DNA from: Polaribacter sp.
GTDB taxonomy: Bacteria > Bacteroidota > Bacteroidia > Flavobacteriales > Flavobacteriaceae
Assembly: GCA_029238315.1 (NCBI GenBank)
Contig: JAQWGI010000016.1
Location: forward strand, 1-64,000
Direction: 5' to 3'
Length of the DNA stretch: 64,000 nucleotides
Shown: piece after piece, positions 8,475 through 17,985 of the stretch
How positions within the stretch are numbered: position 1 is the stretch's first letter
Layout of the letters: each line of letters starts with the position of its first letter
Program-made: the position numbers and the translations under genes
Notes under the pieces: generated by a model
Seen by the model: the letters and a program-made list of their open reading frames with translations, nothing else
Database searches by the model: none
What the model was told of the DNA's origin: nothing

Positions 8475-10082
8475 ATGAAAAAAATAAAATTTTTACTAAT
8501 TGCAAGTATTGGAATTTTTACAATAATATCTTGCGATATAACGAAACTAGAAAATGCATTTGATAATTTTGGTTTGATTATTGGTTTAAAACCAATAAAC
8601 ACATCTGCAACTATAATTCTTACCGATGCCAAAACAGGAGAATTAATTAATACAACCGTAGAGACTACTTTTATAGGAGATAATGAATCTTTTGTTATAG
8701 ATACATTTAGCGATCCACTTAAAAGCAATACTTCAACCAATGGGATCCTTGATTTTGGGATAAACAACACTATTACACCAACTGAACAAAACCCATTTAA
8801 GATTCGGTTAAAATTAACTGCACCTGGATATAAAGATAAAGAGCAAACGATTTCAATATTAGAAACTGGAAGCTCAAACTTTACCATATCTATGGTGAAT
8901 TTATCAAATCCACCCGTTGGAATTATCATAAACGAATCGTCAGTTGCATCTATTTCATCTGAAGGAATTACTAATGAAGATATTAATATCAGTATCACTG
9001 ATATGGATACTGACACAAATACAGAAGTTGGTGTTAATATTAGCATACCTAAAGGCACTCTTTTTACGGATAGTAATGAAAATCCTTTATCTGGAGAGTT
9101 AAGAGCAAATACTACTTTTTATAATAGCTCAAAAACTTTGGCTGTTAAAGAAATTGACGAACGCCTACTAGAAAATGTTAATGATTCTACTTTAGTTGTA
9201 GTAAGTGCCGTTCAAATGAACTTAAAAGACAGCTCAGGAAATAGTTTGACCTCAACAAAAAATAAAACGGTTTATCAACAAAAAAACACTGGAAATTACA
9301 TAATTGGATTTATCTTAAACAGTAGCACCTTTAGTGAATTACAACAAGTTTTGAGGCTTGCATACATATCTCCTTCCACTGCAGAAAGATTCATTTTATA
9401 CACAGTTCCAGAAGTACAAACATTAAGTAATGGAAGGGTAGAACTGAGATACCTATTAAATGATAATCTAATTAGAAATATGGCTCTCGTCTATTTTAGC
9501 GAGCAACCTTGTAATTCTATTTTAAAAATAAACAGAAATGGTAATCTAGGAAAAATAAGTATAGAAATAACAGAAAAAGGTTTTAGAAGAGACGTTGATA
9601 TTCAAGAAAACAGCAACACTACAAGTTTAAAAAACATCACAAAAGGGGCTAAAAAAATAACTATAAGACTTCCTTTCGAAACAATTGAACAAAATGTTGA
9701 CTTATGTGGAAGTACTTCAAAAACGATAGATTTGCCTGCAATGCCTCCAGCATTAATTGACGCTACAATTAAAGTTCTATTGACCTGTCCAAATACTGAT
9801 GATAAATTAAGAGTCACAGATATACCTGCTGCTTCTGTGGTATACAGAGAAAAAAATGCACCACCAGGAACTGCCTGGCGTGTTGCAACAGATTTAAACT
9901 GGGTGTACAATTCAGAAACAAATATTTTAGAAAGTGCTTCCTGTAGGATTAATGGTGTTGAAGTTGGGAAAAACTACACCATCAAGGTAAGTTATGATAA
10001 CTCAACTAAAGAAAAAGATGTTTTGATATCAGGATCGCTTGTTGAATATAATGAAACAGTCGATGCAAGTTTTTGTAATTAA
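8475..10082 (+). CDS. Lipoprotein of unknown function, 535 residues
   Basis: Begins MKKIKFLLIASIGIFTIISC, a lipoprotein signal with Cys at about 20. The sequence after it (SATIILTDAKTGELINTTVET) resembles a carboxypeptidase-regulatory-like beta-sandwich fold, and the rest looks all-beta with no catalytic motif I recognise. It directly follows the barrel-like gene with a five-base gap, so the two may form a membrane pair. No close family was recognised. Confidence 0.72.
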   Translation: MKKIKFLLIASIGIFTIISCDITKLENAFDNFGLIIGLKPINTSATIILTDAKTGELINTTVETTFIGDNESFVIDTFSDPLKSNTSTNGILDFGINNTITPTEQNPFKIRLKLTAPGYKDKEQTISILETGSSNFTISMVNLSNPPVGIIINESSVASISSEGITNEDINISITDMDTDTNTEVGVNISIPKGTLFTDSNENPLSGELRANTTFYNSSKTLAVKEIDERLLENVNDSTLVVVSAVQMNLKDSSGNSLTSTKNKTVYQQKNTGNYIIGFILNSSTFSELQQVLRLAYISPSTAERFILYTVPEVQTLSNGRVELRYLLNDNLIRNMALVYFSEQPCNSILKINRNGNLGKISIEITEKGFRRDVDIQENSNTTSLKNITKGAKKITIRLPFETIEQNVDLCGSTSKTIDLPAMPPALIDATIKVLLTCPNTDDKLRVTDIPAASVVYREKNAPPGTAWRVATDLNWVYNSETNILESASCRINGVEVGKNYTIKVSYDNSTKEKDVLISGSLVEYNETVDASFCN

Positions 10083-10423
10083 ACTATAGGTAAATCCAGA
10101 AATTACACGAAACGTCTGAGAAACAGAAAAGTAGCATAATTCATTTTATATATTGCAAGCATAAGCATACGATTGCTATACTTCTTATCTAGCTAAAAAA
10201 AGGCGTCTATATTGGTTGCCTAGTGCAAAAAATTATCATTTACAAGTTATAATTCAATAATTGACTTTTCTATGACTTGGAAGGTGATTTATTCAGAGGT
10301 TTTACCTTATCGTTTTCCTACAATAGGGATCAATATAACCCTAACTAAAATCATATTGATGTAAATTTAGTACTCTTAGAACAAAAAATATAAATAACTT
10401 TGTAAGAACACGAAATTAATCAA
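10083..10423. other. Intergenic region upstream of hutH
   Basis: This 341-base gap holds no ORF or RNA that I recognise. Its last 30 bases contain a likely -7 promoter box for the hut operon. The rest is AT-rich and unassigned. Confidence 0.4.
10395..10402 (+). promoter_or_regulatory. Candidate -7 box (TAnnTTTG) of the hut operon
   Basis: TAACTTTG fits the Bacteroidetes -7 consensus TAnnTTTG and lies 22 bases before the hutH start codon. The nearest TTG (10365) is 27 bases upstream, longer than the usual spacing, so the -33 part is unsupported. Confidence 0.4.
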
Positions 10424-11917
10424 ATGATATTTAAATACGGCATCGATCCATTAACAGCGCACACCGTTATGGAAATTGCAAACGGTAACATCAAGGCAAT
10501 CATTAATAAAGAAGCCGTTCAACTTATCAACACTTGCAGAGCTAAAGTAGAAACAATGGCAAAAGGCAATAGGGCTATTTATGGAATTAATACAGGATTT
10601 GGCCCTCTTTGTGACGTTCAAATAACAGCAGCAGAAACAAGTAAACTTCAAGAAAACTTGTTAATTACCCATGCAGTAGGCGTTGGAAAACCTATAGACA
10701 AACAAATCTCTAAAATTATGATGATTTGTAAAGTTCATGCTTTGTGCCAAGGTTTTTCTGGCGTAAGATTAGAACTGATTGAGCGTATTTTATATTTCAT
10801 AGAAAAAGATTTAACTCCTGTTGTTCCAGAACAAGGTTCTGTGGGCGCCTCTGGTGATTTAGCACCTCTGTCTCATTTATTTTTACCCTTATTAGGTGAA
10901 GGTGAATTTTGGGTTGGAAACAAGATTAAAGCAGCTAAAGAAATTTTAAAGAAACATCATTTAAAACCATTAATACTTCAAGCAAAAGAAGGATTAGGGT
11001 TAATTAACGGTACGCAATTTATTTTGGCGCACGCTATTATTGGGTTAAAAAAAATGGAATATCTTCTAGACTTAGCTGATGTTTGTGGTGCAATGAGCAT
11101 TGAAGGCTACCAAGGTAGTCAATCACCATTTAAAAAAGAATTACATAAAATTCGCCCTTTTAAAGGAAACATAAAAGTTGCAGCACGCATGCGAATGCTA
11201 TTTGAAAAATCGCAAAATATTAACTCACACGAAAGCTGTTCTCGTGTTCAAGACCCATACTCTATGCGTTGTATACCTCAAGTTCATGGAGCTTCTAGAA
11301 ACGCATTTTATCATCTAAATGAGTTGACAGAAATTGAAATGAATGCGGTTACAGACAACCCAATTGTATTGAGTGAAACAGAAGCTATTTCTGGCGGAAA
11401 TTTTCATGGACAACCTTTAGCAATGGCATTAGACTATTGCTCTATTGCAGCATCTGAATTGGGAAATATTTCTGACAGACGCTGTTATTTATTACTAGAA
11501 GGAAAGTATGGATTGCCAAGATTGTTAACTGCTAGTGGTGGATTAAACTCTGGATTTATGATTCCACAATACACAACTGCTGCTTTGGTTACAGAAAACA
11601 AATCGTTATGCTTTCCTCCTTCTGCTGATAGCATACCAACTTCTTTAGGGCAAGAAGATCATGTTTCTATGGGAAGTATTTCTGGACGAAAGTTCAATCA
11701 AATTTTAGAGAATATCGAAAAGATACTGGCAATAGAACTTATGTATGCTGCGCAAGCAATGGATTTTAGAAGACCAAATACATTTTCTAAAATCATTGAA
11801 GAGAATTTTAAGATCATAAGAAATAACGTTGATAAATTAGAAGAAGATCGCTTGCTAAAAGACGACATCAATACATTGATCAATTTAGTTAAAAAGCAAT
11901 CTTTAGTTGTAAAATAA
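10424..11917 (+). CDS. hutH: Histidine ammonia-lyase
   Basis: Enzyme of 497 residues that removes ammonia from L-histidine to give trans-urocanate, the first step of histidine degradation. The Ala-Ser-Gly triad that forms the MIO prosthetic group is present in GSVGASGDLAPLSH (about 141-154). Family signatures YGINTGFGPL, NGTQ and SRVQDPYSMRC are also visible. Length fits the HAL family (about 500-510). It heads a tight operon: nine bases to hutU, then a one-base overlap of hutU and hutI. Confidence 0.97.
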   Translation: MIFKYGIDPLTAHTVMEIANGNIKAIINKEAVQLINTCRAKVETMAKGNRAIYGINTGFGPLCDVQITAAETSKLQENLLITHAVGVGKPIDKQISKIMMICKVHALCQGFSGVRLELIERILYFIEKDLTPVVPEQGSVGASGDLAPLSHLFLPLLGEGEFWVGNKIKAAKEILKKHHLKPLILQAKEGLGLINGTQFILAHAIIGLKKMEYLLDLADVCGAMSIEGYQGSQSPFKKELHKIRPFKGNIKVAARMRMLFEKSQNINSHESCSRVQDPYSMRCIPQVHGASRNAFYHLNELTEIEMNAVTDNPIVLSETEAISGGNFHGQPLAMALDYCSIAASELGNISDRRCYLLLEGKYGLPRLLTASGGLNSGFMIPQYTTAALVTENKSLCFPPSADSIPTSLGQEDHVSMGSISGRKFNQILENIEKILAIELMYAAQAMDFRRPNTFSKIIEENFKIIRNNVDKLEEDRLLKDDINTLINLVKKQSLVVK

Positions 11918-11925
11918 AAAAACAC

Positions 11926-13923
11926 ATGACATTTAAAGAACAAATTTTACAAGGAATCCCTCATATCTTACCTCTAAAAAAAGCATATCCAAGCAATGTA
12001 AATAGTGCTCCTAAAAGAAAAGATATTTTATCTGCTGATGAAAAAAAACTAGCCCTAAAAAATGCGTTGCGTTATTTCCCAAAAGATTGGCATCAAGAAT
12101 TAGCATCAGAATTTGCGAAAGAACTAAAAGATTTTGGTAGAATTTACATGCATCGTTTTAAGCCAGATTATAAAATATTTGCTAGAGCTATTGAAGCGTA
12201 TCCTGCTAAATCAACTGAAGCAGCTGCACTTATGTTAATGATTCAAAACAATTTAGATCCTGCAGTAGCTCAACACCCAGAAGAATTAATTACTTACGGA
12301 GGAAATGGAGCTGTTTTCCAAAATTGGGCACAATACTTACTGGTGATGCATTATTTAGCAACCATGACCAATGAGCAAACATTGCATTTGTATTCTGGCC
12401 ATCCAATGGGATTATTTCCTTCCTCTAAAAATGCTCCGAGAGTTGTTGTTTCAAACGGAATGATGATCCCAAATTACTCAAAACCTGATGATTGGGAAAA
12501 GTTTAATGCCCTAGGCGTTACACAATATGGGCAGATGACTGCAGGTTCTTTCATGTATATTGGACCACAAGGTATTGTACACGGAACTACAATTACGGTT
12601 ATGAATGCTTTCAGAAAAATATTACCTAAAGGAGAAAATCCGAACGGGAAAATATTTTTAACCGCAGGTTTAGGCGGTATGTCTGGCGCGCAACCCAAAG
12701 CTGGAAACATTGCTGGCTGCATTACTATTGCAGCAGAAATAAACTCAAAAGCAGCCATAAAAAGACACCAACAAGGTTGGGTAGATGTTTTAATTGACAA
12801 CATGCAAGATTTAATTATTAGAGTTAAAGAAGCACAAGAAAAAAACGAAGTCGTTTCTATTGCATACATTGGAAATATCGTAGAAATTTGGGAGCGATTT
12901 GATGAAGAAAATATTTTTATTCATGTTGGATCTGACCAAACCTCCTTACATATTCCGTGGACTGGCGGTTATTATCCTGCAGATATCTCTTACGATGAAT
13001 CCAATAGGTTAATCGCAGAAGATCCTGTTGTTTTCAAAGAAAAAGTACAAAAAACCTTAAGAAGACATGCAGCTGCAGTTAACAAACACGTTAAAAAAGG
13101 AACCTATTTTTTTGATTATGGAAATGCCTTTTTATTAGAATCTTCAAGAGCCGGAGCAAATGTTATGGCAGAAAATAATATTGATTTTAAGTATCCTTCT
13201 TACATTCAAGATATATTGGGCCCCATGTGTTTTGATTACGGTTTTGGCCCTTTTAGATGGGTTTGTGCTTCTGGCAAAACTAAAGACTTAGAGACAACTG
13301 ATTCAATTGCTGCAAAAGTTCTTCAGAAGATTATGGAAAATTCTCCTGAAGAAGTTCAACTTCAAATGCAAGACAATATTACCTGGATTAAAGAAGCTAA
13401 AAATAATAAAATGGTGGTAGGCTCTCAAGCACGTATTCTATATGCTGATGCAGAAGGAAGATCGAAAATAGCTGAAGCATTTAATAACGCAATTGCAAAA
13501 GGTATTATTGGTCCTGTAATTTTGGGTAGAGATCATCATGATGTAAGCGGAACTGATTCTCCTTTTAGAGAAACCTCAAATATTTATGATGGTAGTAAAT
13601 TTACTGCAGATATGGCTATTCATAATGTGATTGGCGATAGTTTCAGAGGTGCCACTTGGGTTTCCATTCACAATGGCGGCGGTGTTGGCTGGGGAGAAGT
13701 AATGAATGGTGGATTTGGAATGTTATTAGACGGTTCAAAAGAAGCAGAAGCAAAACTAAAAAACATGCTTTTTTATGATGTGAATAATGGAATTGCAAGA
13801 AGAAGTTGGGCAAGAAACAACGAAGCAATTTTTGCCATTAAGAGGGAAATGGAAAGAACACCAAATTTAAAAGTAACGCTACCAAATCTTGTAGAAGATG
13901 AATTATTAAACGACTTATTTTAA
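11926..13923 (+). CDS. hutU: Urocanate hydratase
   Basis: Protein of 665 residues that adds water to urocanate, using tightly bound NAD+, to give 4-imidazolone-5-propanoate. Family signatures seen are YGGNGAVFQNWAQYLL, LYSGHPMGLFPSS, GLGGMSGAQPKAGNIAG and GRDHHDVSGTDSPFRETSN. It is longer than the 555-residue type common in Bacillus and Pseudomonas and closer to the long form known in animals and many Bacteroidetes. The stop TAA shares its last base with the hutI start codon, indicating translational coupling. Confidence 0.96.
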   Translation: MTFKEQILQGIPHILPLKKAYPSNVNSAPKRKDILSADEKKLALKNALRYFPKDWHQELASEFAKELKDFGRIYMHRFKPDYKIFARAIEAYPAKSTEAAALMLMIQNNLDPAVAQHPEELITYGGNGAVFQNWAQYLLVMHYLATMTNEQTLHLYSGHPMGLFPSSKNAPRVVVSNGMMIPNYSKPDDWEKFNALGVTQYGQMTAGSFMYIGPQGIVHGTTITVMNAFRKILPKGENPNGKIFLTAGLGGMSGAQPKAGNIAGCITIAAEINSKAAIKRHQQGWVDVLIDNMQDLIIRVKEAQEKNEVVSIAYIGNIVEIWERFDEENIFIHVGSDQTSLHIPWTGGYYPADISYDESNRLIAEDPVVFKEKVQKTLRRHAAAVNKHVKKGTYFFDYGNAFLLESSRAGANVMAENNIDFKYPSYIQDILGPMCFDYGFGPFRWVCASGKTKDLETTDSIAAKVLQKIMENSPEEVQLQMQDNITWIKEAKNNKMVVGSQARILYADAEGRSKIAEAFNNAIAKGIIGPVILGRDHHDVSGTDSPFRETSNIYDGSKFTADMAIHNVIGDSFRGATWVSIHNGGGVGWGEVMNGGFGMLLDGSKEAEAKLKNMLFYDVNNGIARRSWARNNEAIFAIKREMERTPNLKVTLPNLVEDELLNDLF

Positions 13924-15158
13924 TGATAACTTTATACACAAACATTAAAGAATTAATTCAGGTTAGAGATAAAACTGTTTCTTTTGTTTCTGGAAAACAA
14001 ATGAAGAAACTTCCTACTATTAAAAACGCATTTCTACTTGTTAAAAATGGATTCATCTCTGACTTTGGATCAATGGAAAATTGTCCAAAAATCGATGCAG
14101 AAGTTACTGACGTAACCGGAAAAATGATATTACCTTCTTGGTGTGATTCACATACACATATTGTCTTTGCCGGCAACAGAGAAATTGAATTTGTAGATAG
14201 AATAAAGGGATTGTCTTATGAGGAAATTGCAACTCGTGGTGGCGGAATTCTTAATTCAGCAAAAAAGCTTCAGCAAACGTCCGAAGATGATTTATATATT
14301 CAAAGTAAGACACGCTTAGAAGAAATTATACTGCAAGGAACTGGCGCTGTTGAAATAAAATCTGGCTATGGTTTAACAGAAGATTCAGAATTAAAAATGC
14401 TTCGTGTGATCAAAAGATTAAAAGAAAATTATGATATCCCGATTAAAGCAACTTTTTTAGGTGCACATGCAGTTCCTTCAGAATACAAAGAAAATAAAGA
14501 AGCGTATTTACAATTACTAATTAAAAAAGTATTACCGAAGGTAGCCCAACAGAACTTAGCAGATTATATTGATATTTTCTGTGAAACAGGTTATTTCTCT
14601 GTTGCTGACACAGAACTCATTTTAGAAGCAGGAAAAAAATATGGATTAATTCCTAAAATACACGTAAATCAATTTACTGCAATTGGTGGTGTACAAGCAG
14701 GAATTAAATACAATGCTTTATCTTTAGATCATCTAGAAGAAATGAGAGAAGAAGATATTACTGCTCTTAAAAATACAACCACAATGCCTGTTGCATTACC
14801 AAGCTGCTCTTACTTTTTAAGCATTCCATACACACCTGCAAGGAAAATGATTGACGCAGGTTTACCACTGGCTCTGGCAACCGATTACAATCCGGGATCT
14901 ACACCTTCTGGAAACATGAATTTTGTAGTTGCTACTGCATGTATTAAAATGAAAATGACTCCAGAAGAAGCTATCAATGCTGCAACAATTAACGGTGCGT
15001 ATGCAATGGGATTAGAAAATGAAGTAGGCTCCATAACAAAAGGTAAATTAGCAAATTTTATCATTACAAAACCTATTAACTCTTATGGGTTTATTCCGTA
15101 TTCATTTGGAACACTTCAAATTGAAAAAATATTTCTAAAAGGGAAAGAGGTTTTATAA
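13923..15158 (+). CDS. hutI: Imidazolonepropionase
   Basis: Amidohydrolase of 411 residues that opens the imidazolone ring to N-formimino-L-glutamate. Metal-binding HTH is present in WCDSHTHIVFAGNRE, with the later His in TFLGAHAVP and KIHVNQF and the Asp in ALATDYNPGSTPSGN. It overlaps hutU by one base. No formiminoglutamate-processing gene (hutG or a formiminotransferase) follows; the operon ends at a strong terminator, so the last step must be encoded elsewhere. Confidence 0.96.
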   Translation: MITLYTNIKELIQVRDKTVSFVSGKQMKKLPTIKNAFLLVKNGFISDFGSMENCPKIDAEVTDVTGKMILPSWCDSHTHIVFAGNREIEFVDRIKGLSYEEIATRGGGILNSAKKLQQTSEDDLYIQSKTRLEEIILQGTGAVEIKSGYGLTEDSELKMLRVIKRLKENYDIPIKATFLGAHAVPSEYKENKEAYLQLLIKKVLPKVAQQNLADYIDIFCETGYFSVADTELILEAGKKYGLIPKIHVNQFTAIGGVQAGIKYNALSLDHLEEMREEDITALKNTTTMPVALPSCSYFLSIPYTPARKMIDAGLPLALATDYNPGSTPSGNMNFVVATACIKMKMTPEEAINAATINGAYAMGLENEVGSITKGKLANFIITKPINSYGFIPYSFGTLQIEKIFLKGKEVL

Positions 15159-15161
15159 AAT

Positions 15162-15191
15162 AAAAAAGAGGCTTTAAAAGCCTCTTTTTTA
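15162..15191. terminator. Bidirectional terminator between hutI and the rluB-like gene
   Basis: AAAAAAGAGGCTT pairs with AAGCCTCTTTTTT around a short loop. A and T tracts on both sides allow it to serve both converging genes. Confidence 0.9.
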
Positions 15192-16019
15192 TTATATCAT
15201 GTGAAGTGTATTTACCTCTTGAGAAGTTAATTCTCTGTACCTTCCTCTTGGTAAGTTTTTCTTAGTTAAACCAGCAAAAATTACACGATCTAATTTTACA
15301 ACTTTATATCCAAAGTGTTCAAATATCTTTCGAACAATTCTGTTACGGCCAGAGTGTATTTTAATTCCAACTTCGGTTTTAGACTCTCCTACAACATAAT
15401 CAACCTCATCAATAAAAACTTTTCTACCTTCAATAACTACTTCTTCTCTAATTTTTTGAAGATGCTTCATCTCAAATTTCTTATCTAAAGAAGCATGATA
15501 AAGTTTCTGTACATTATGTTTTGGATGTGTTAATTTTTTAGCCAAGTCTCCATCATTAGTAAACAATAACAAACCTGTGGTATTTCTATCTAATCTACCA
15601 ACTGGATACACGCGTTCTCTAGTCGCATTTTCAATCAGCTCCATTACTGTTTTTCTACCACGTTCGTCATCCATTGTAGTAATGTAGTTTTTAGGCTTGT
15701 TTAATAAAATGTATTTTTTTTCTTCAGGTGAAATTGATGATCCGTCGAAACGAACTTCACTACCTGGCTTTACCTTAAAACCCATCTCGGTAACTACAAC
15801 ACCATCAACAGTAACATTTCCTGAAGCAATTAATTTATCTGCTTCTCTTCTTGATGACACACCAGAGTTTGAAATGTATTTGTTTAAACGGATTCCGTCT
15901 TCTGGATTGGCTTTAGGCGCCGTTTTTATTTTTTTATACTCTTTTTTCTTACGTTGAAAACTGTTGTTATTATTGTTTCCTGTTTGTCGTCCTCTCGACG
16001 AGTTTTTATTTGAGTCCAT
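15192..16019 (-). CDS. Pseudouridine synthase, RluB/RsuA family
   Basis: Protein of 275 residues with a basic, low-complexity N-terminal tail (about 1-40), an S4 RNA-binding domain (GIRLNKYISNSGVSSRREADKL) and a pseudouridine synthase domain. The catalytic Asp lies in PVGRLDRNTTGLLLFTNDG. By family it isomerises uridine in ribosomal RNA, most likely 23S if RluB-like. The KKEYKKIKTAPKA stretch is typical of flavobacterial members with added basic tails. It converges on hutI across a shared terminator. Confidence 0.92.
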   Translation of the reverse strand: MDSNKNSSRGRQTGNNNNNSFQRKKKEYKKIKTAPKANPEDGIRLNKYISNSGVSSRREADKLIASGNVTVDGVVVTEMGFKVKPGSEVRFDGSSISPEEKKYILLNKPKNYITTMDDERGRKTVMELIENATRERVYPVGRLDRNTTGLLLFTNDGDLAKKLTHPKHNVQKLYHASLDKKFEMKHLQKIREEVVIEGRKVFIDEVDYVVGESKTEVGIKIHSGRNRIVRKIFEHFGYKVVKLDRVIFAGLTKKNLPRGRYRELTSQEVNTLHMI

Positions 16020-16059
16020 TTTTAATAATTTTCGGCAAAGATACTGTTAAATATTTGAT

Positions 16060-16977
16060 TTAATTTAGTTTATCAATGACTCTTTCTAAAACCAACGATG
16101 TATCTATAAATAACAAACTTAACACACCAAGAAGTAAGATGATTTTTAGAATGTTATGTAAAAAAACATAGTGTTTTTTAAGATTTGATTTCCATAGAAA
16201 ATAACCAATAAAAAACAAAACAGTTAATGAAAATAAAAAATAATATTTCATGTAGCCAATATCTGGATAATTGAATAATATAAATACAGGAAAAATTGTA
16301 AAAATGATAAAGAAAATCCCTAATCTTCTAGTTTTTCGCTCACCATATTTTACAGGAAACGTCATATAATTGTTAGCAACTGACCCTCTTAAGTTCTCTA
16401 AATCTTTAATCAATTGCCTTATTAATAGAATTAAAAATAGAAACAATGCATGTGCAAATATTATTTTTGAGAAGTTTTTATAATATACAAAAATGGCAAA
16501 AAAAGGTAGAATTGTTAATACTGAAGCAGTAATTAATCCTATAAAAGGATGTTTTTTAAGCTTGTGTGAATACAACCAAATTGCAAATATATAAATAGCA
16601 AAAAATAAGGCTGCTCTCCAAGAAATAAACCAACCAAAAACAAAACCAAGAAAATTAAGAAAAAAATAAATCTGTAATTTTGTCTTTTGACTCACTACAC
16701 TATCAATACTGGCTTTTATTGGTCTGTTTATTTTATCAGCTTTTACATCGTAAAAATTATTGATGATGTAACCAGATGAAACAACACAAATAGATGCTAA
16801 AACAATAAATAATAATTGATAATCAAAAATAACAAAATGTAGAGATTTTTTTGGTGAAAAAATAAAAATTGAAGCCAAGTATTGAGCAACTACAAGTGCT
16901 AAGATATTATAACCTCTAACTACGGAAAGTAAACTTAATAATTTATATAAAAAAGATTTTGATTTAGAATTGCCCAC
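16060..16977 (-). CDS. UbiA family prenyltransferase
   Basis: Membrane protein of 305 residues with about eight hydrophobic segments. The first Asp-rich motif reads NNFYDVKADKINRP, the UbiA prenyl-diphosphate/Mg site with Asn in place of the first Asp, and the second region reads KDLENLRGS. Flavobacterial relatives are often labelled geranylgeranylglycerol-phosphate geranylgeranyltransferase, but the acceptor cannot be read from the sequence. It follows the mevalonate kinase gene by 21 bases on the same strand, so it probably uses the isoprenoid made by its neighbours. Confidence 0.85.
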   Translation of the reverse strand: MGNSKSKSFLYKLLSLLSVVRGYNILALVVAQYLASIFIFSPKKSLHFVIFDYQLLFIVLASICVVSSGYIINNFYDVKADKINRPIKASIDSVVSQKTKLQIYFFLNFLGFVFGWFISWRAALFFAIYIFAIWLYSHKLKKHPFIGLITASVLTILPFFAIFVYYKNFSKIIFAHALFLFLILLIRQLIKDLENLRGSVANNYMTFPVKYGERKTRRLGIFFIIFTIFPVFILFNYPDIGYMKYYFLFSLTVLFFIGYFLWKSNLKKHYVFLHNILKIILLLGVLSLLFIDTSLVLERVIDKLN

Positions 16978-16998
16978 ACAATTTAAGTTATTGGTTTC

Positions 16999-17925
16999 CT
17001 AGAATCTATATACCATTTCTAATTTATAGCCTTGTAATTTTTCTTTTGCTTTTTCGTAATCTTCTGTAAATCCTAAAATGTAACCTCCACCTCCAGAACC
17101 ACAAAGCTTCAAATAATAATCATTTGTAGAGATTCCTTGCTCCCAGATTTTATGAAAAGCGGCAGGTATCATTGGTTTAAAGTTTGTTAAAACAACTTTG
17201 GAAAGTTTTTTAACATTACCAAATAAAGACTTTACATTTCCGTGAAGAAAATCTTCTATACAAGCATCTGTATGTAAGACAAACTCTTCGTTTAACATTT
17301 TTCTAAAACCTTCGTTTTTCATCTTGTTCATAAAGATATTAACCATTGGTTCTGTTTCTCCAATAATTTCTGAATCTAATAAGAAAACTGCGCCTTTTCC
17401 TTCTTTTTGTGATGGAATTCCAGCAGGCTCAATATTTGTTTTAGAATTAATAAGTATTGGTAGACTTAAATAACTATTTAAAGGATCTAAACCAGAGCTT
17501 TTTCCATGAAAAAAAGATTCCATTAAACTAAAAATCTCTTTAAGAGCTAAGAGTTTATCTCTTGTAAGATTCTCTAAAACAGTAATCTTATTATTTGCAT
17601 ATTTATCGTAAATAGAAGCAACTAAAGCCCCAGAACTTCCCACACCATAACCTTGCGGAATTGAAGAATCAAAATACATACCTTGCTCTAAATCAGACTT
17701 TAAATCATCTAATTGAAAAGATAAAGTATTGTTTTTTAAGTTTGATAAATACTTATAAAACTCTTTTAAATTTTCATTTGATTTCTTAGCAACACCAGAA
17801 AGTTTTTTTGTAGTTTTTAACGCTCCTCTGTAGGTATTGTATGGGATTGCAAGACCTTTTGAGTCTTTAATAATTCCATACTCACCGAAAAGCAATATTT
17901 TTGCGTAGAATAAAGGTCCTTTCAT
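16999..17925 (-). CDS. mvk: Mevalonate kinase (GHMP family)
   Basis: GHMP kinase of 308 residues. N-terminal motif AKILLFGEYGIIKDSKGLAIP, ATP-binding loop PQGYGVGSSGALVASIYDKY (about 91-110), a GKSSGLDPLNSYLS motif with the catalytic Asp, and C-terminal KLCGSGGGGYILGF are all present and match mevalonate kinases. It phosphorylates mevalonate at O5. It lies in a minus-strand block with mvaD, a UbiA prenyltransferase, a second GHMP kinase and HMG-CoA reductase. Substrate is assigned by motif and context. Confidence 0.85.
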   Translation of the reverse strand: MKGPLFYAKILLFGEYGIIKDSKGLAIPYNTYRGALKTTKKLSGVAKKSNENLKEFYKYLSNLKNNTLSFQLDDLKSDLEQGMYFDSSIPQGYGVGSSGALVASIYDKYANNKITVLENLTRDKLLALKEIFSLMESFFHGKSSGLDPLNSYLSLPILINSKTNIEPAGIPSQKEGKGAVFLLDSEIIGETEPMVNIFMNKMKNEGFRKMLNEEFVLHTDACIEDFLHGNVKSLFGNVKKLSKVVLTNFKPMIPAAFHKIWEQGISTNDYYLKLCGSGGGGYILGFTEDYEKAKEKLQGYKLEMVYRF

Positions 17926-17985
17926 TTCTTTTTTTTTAATAATTACAAAAATACTACTTATTATTTTAATCTACAGTAGTTTAAA

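Noticed and set aside
8459-9058. 199-residue minus-strand ORF
   Set aside because: It lies entirely opposite the lipoprotein gene at 8475, which has a signal peptide and operon partner; hydrophobic runs are the complement of its codons.
10365-10402. Full -33/-7 promoter for hutH
   Set aside because: The only TTG is 27 bases from the -7 box, beyond the usual range; only the -7 box was kept.
12474-12869. 131-residue minus-strand ORF
   Set aside because: Shadow of hutU; Cys/Pro-rich sequence with no domain.
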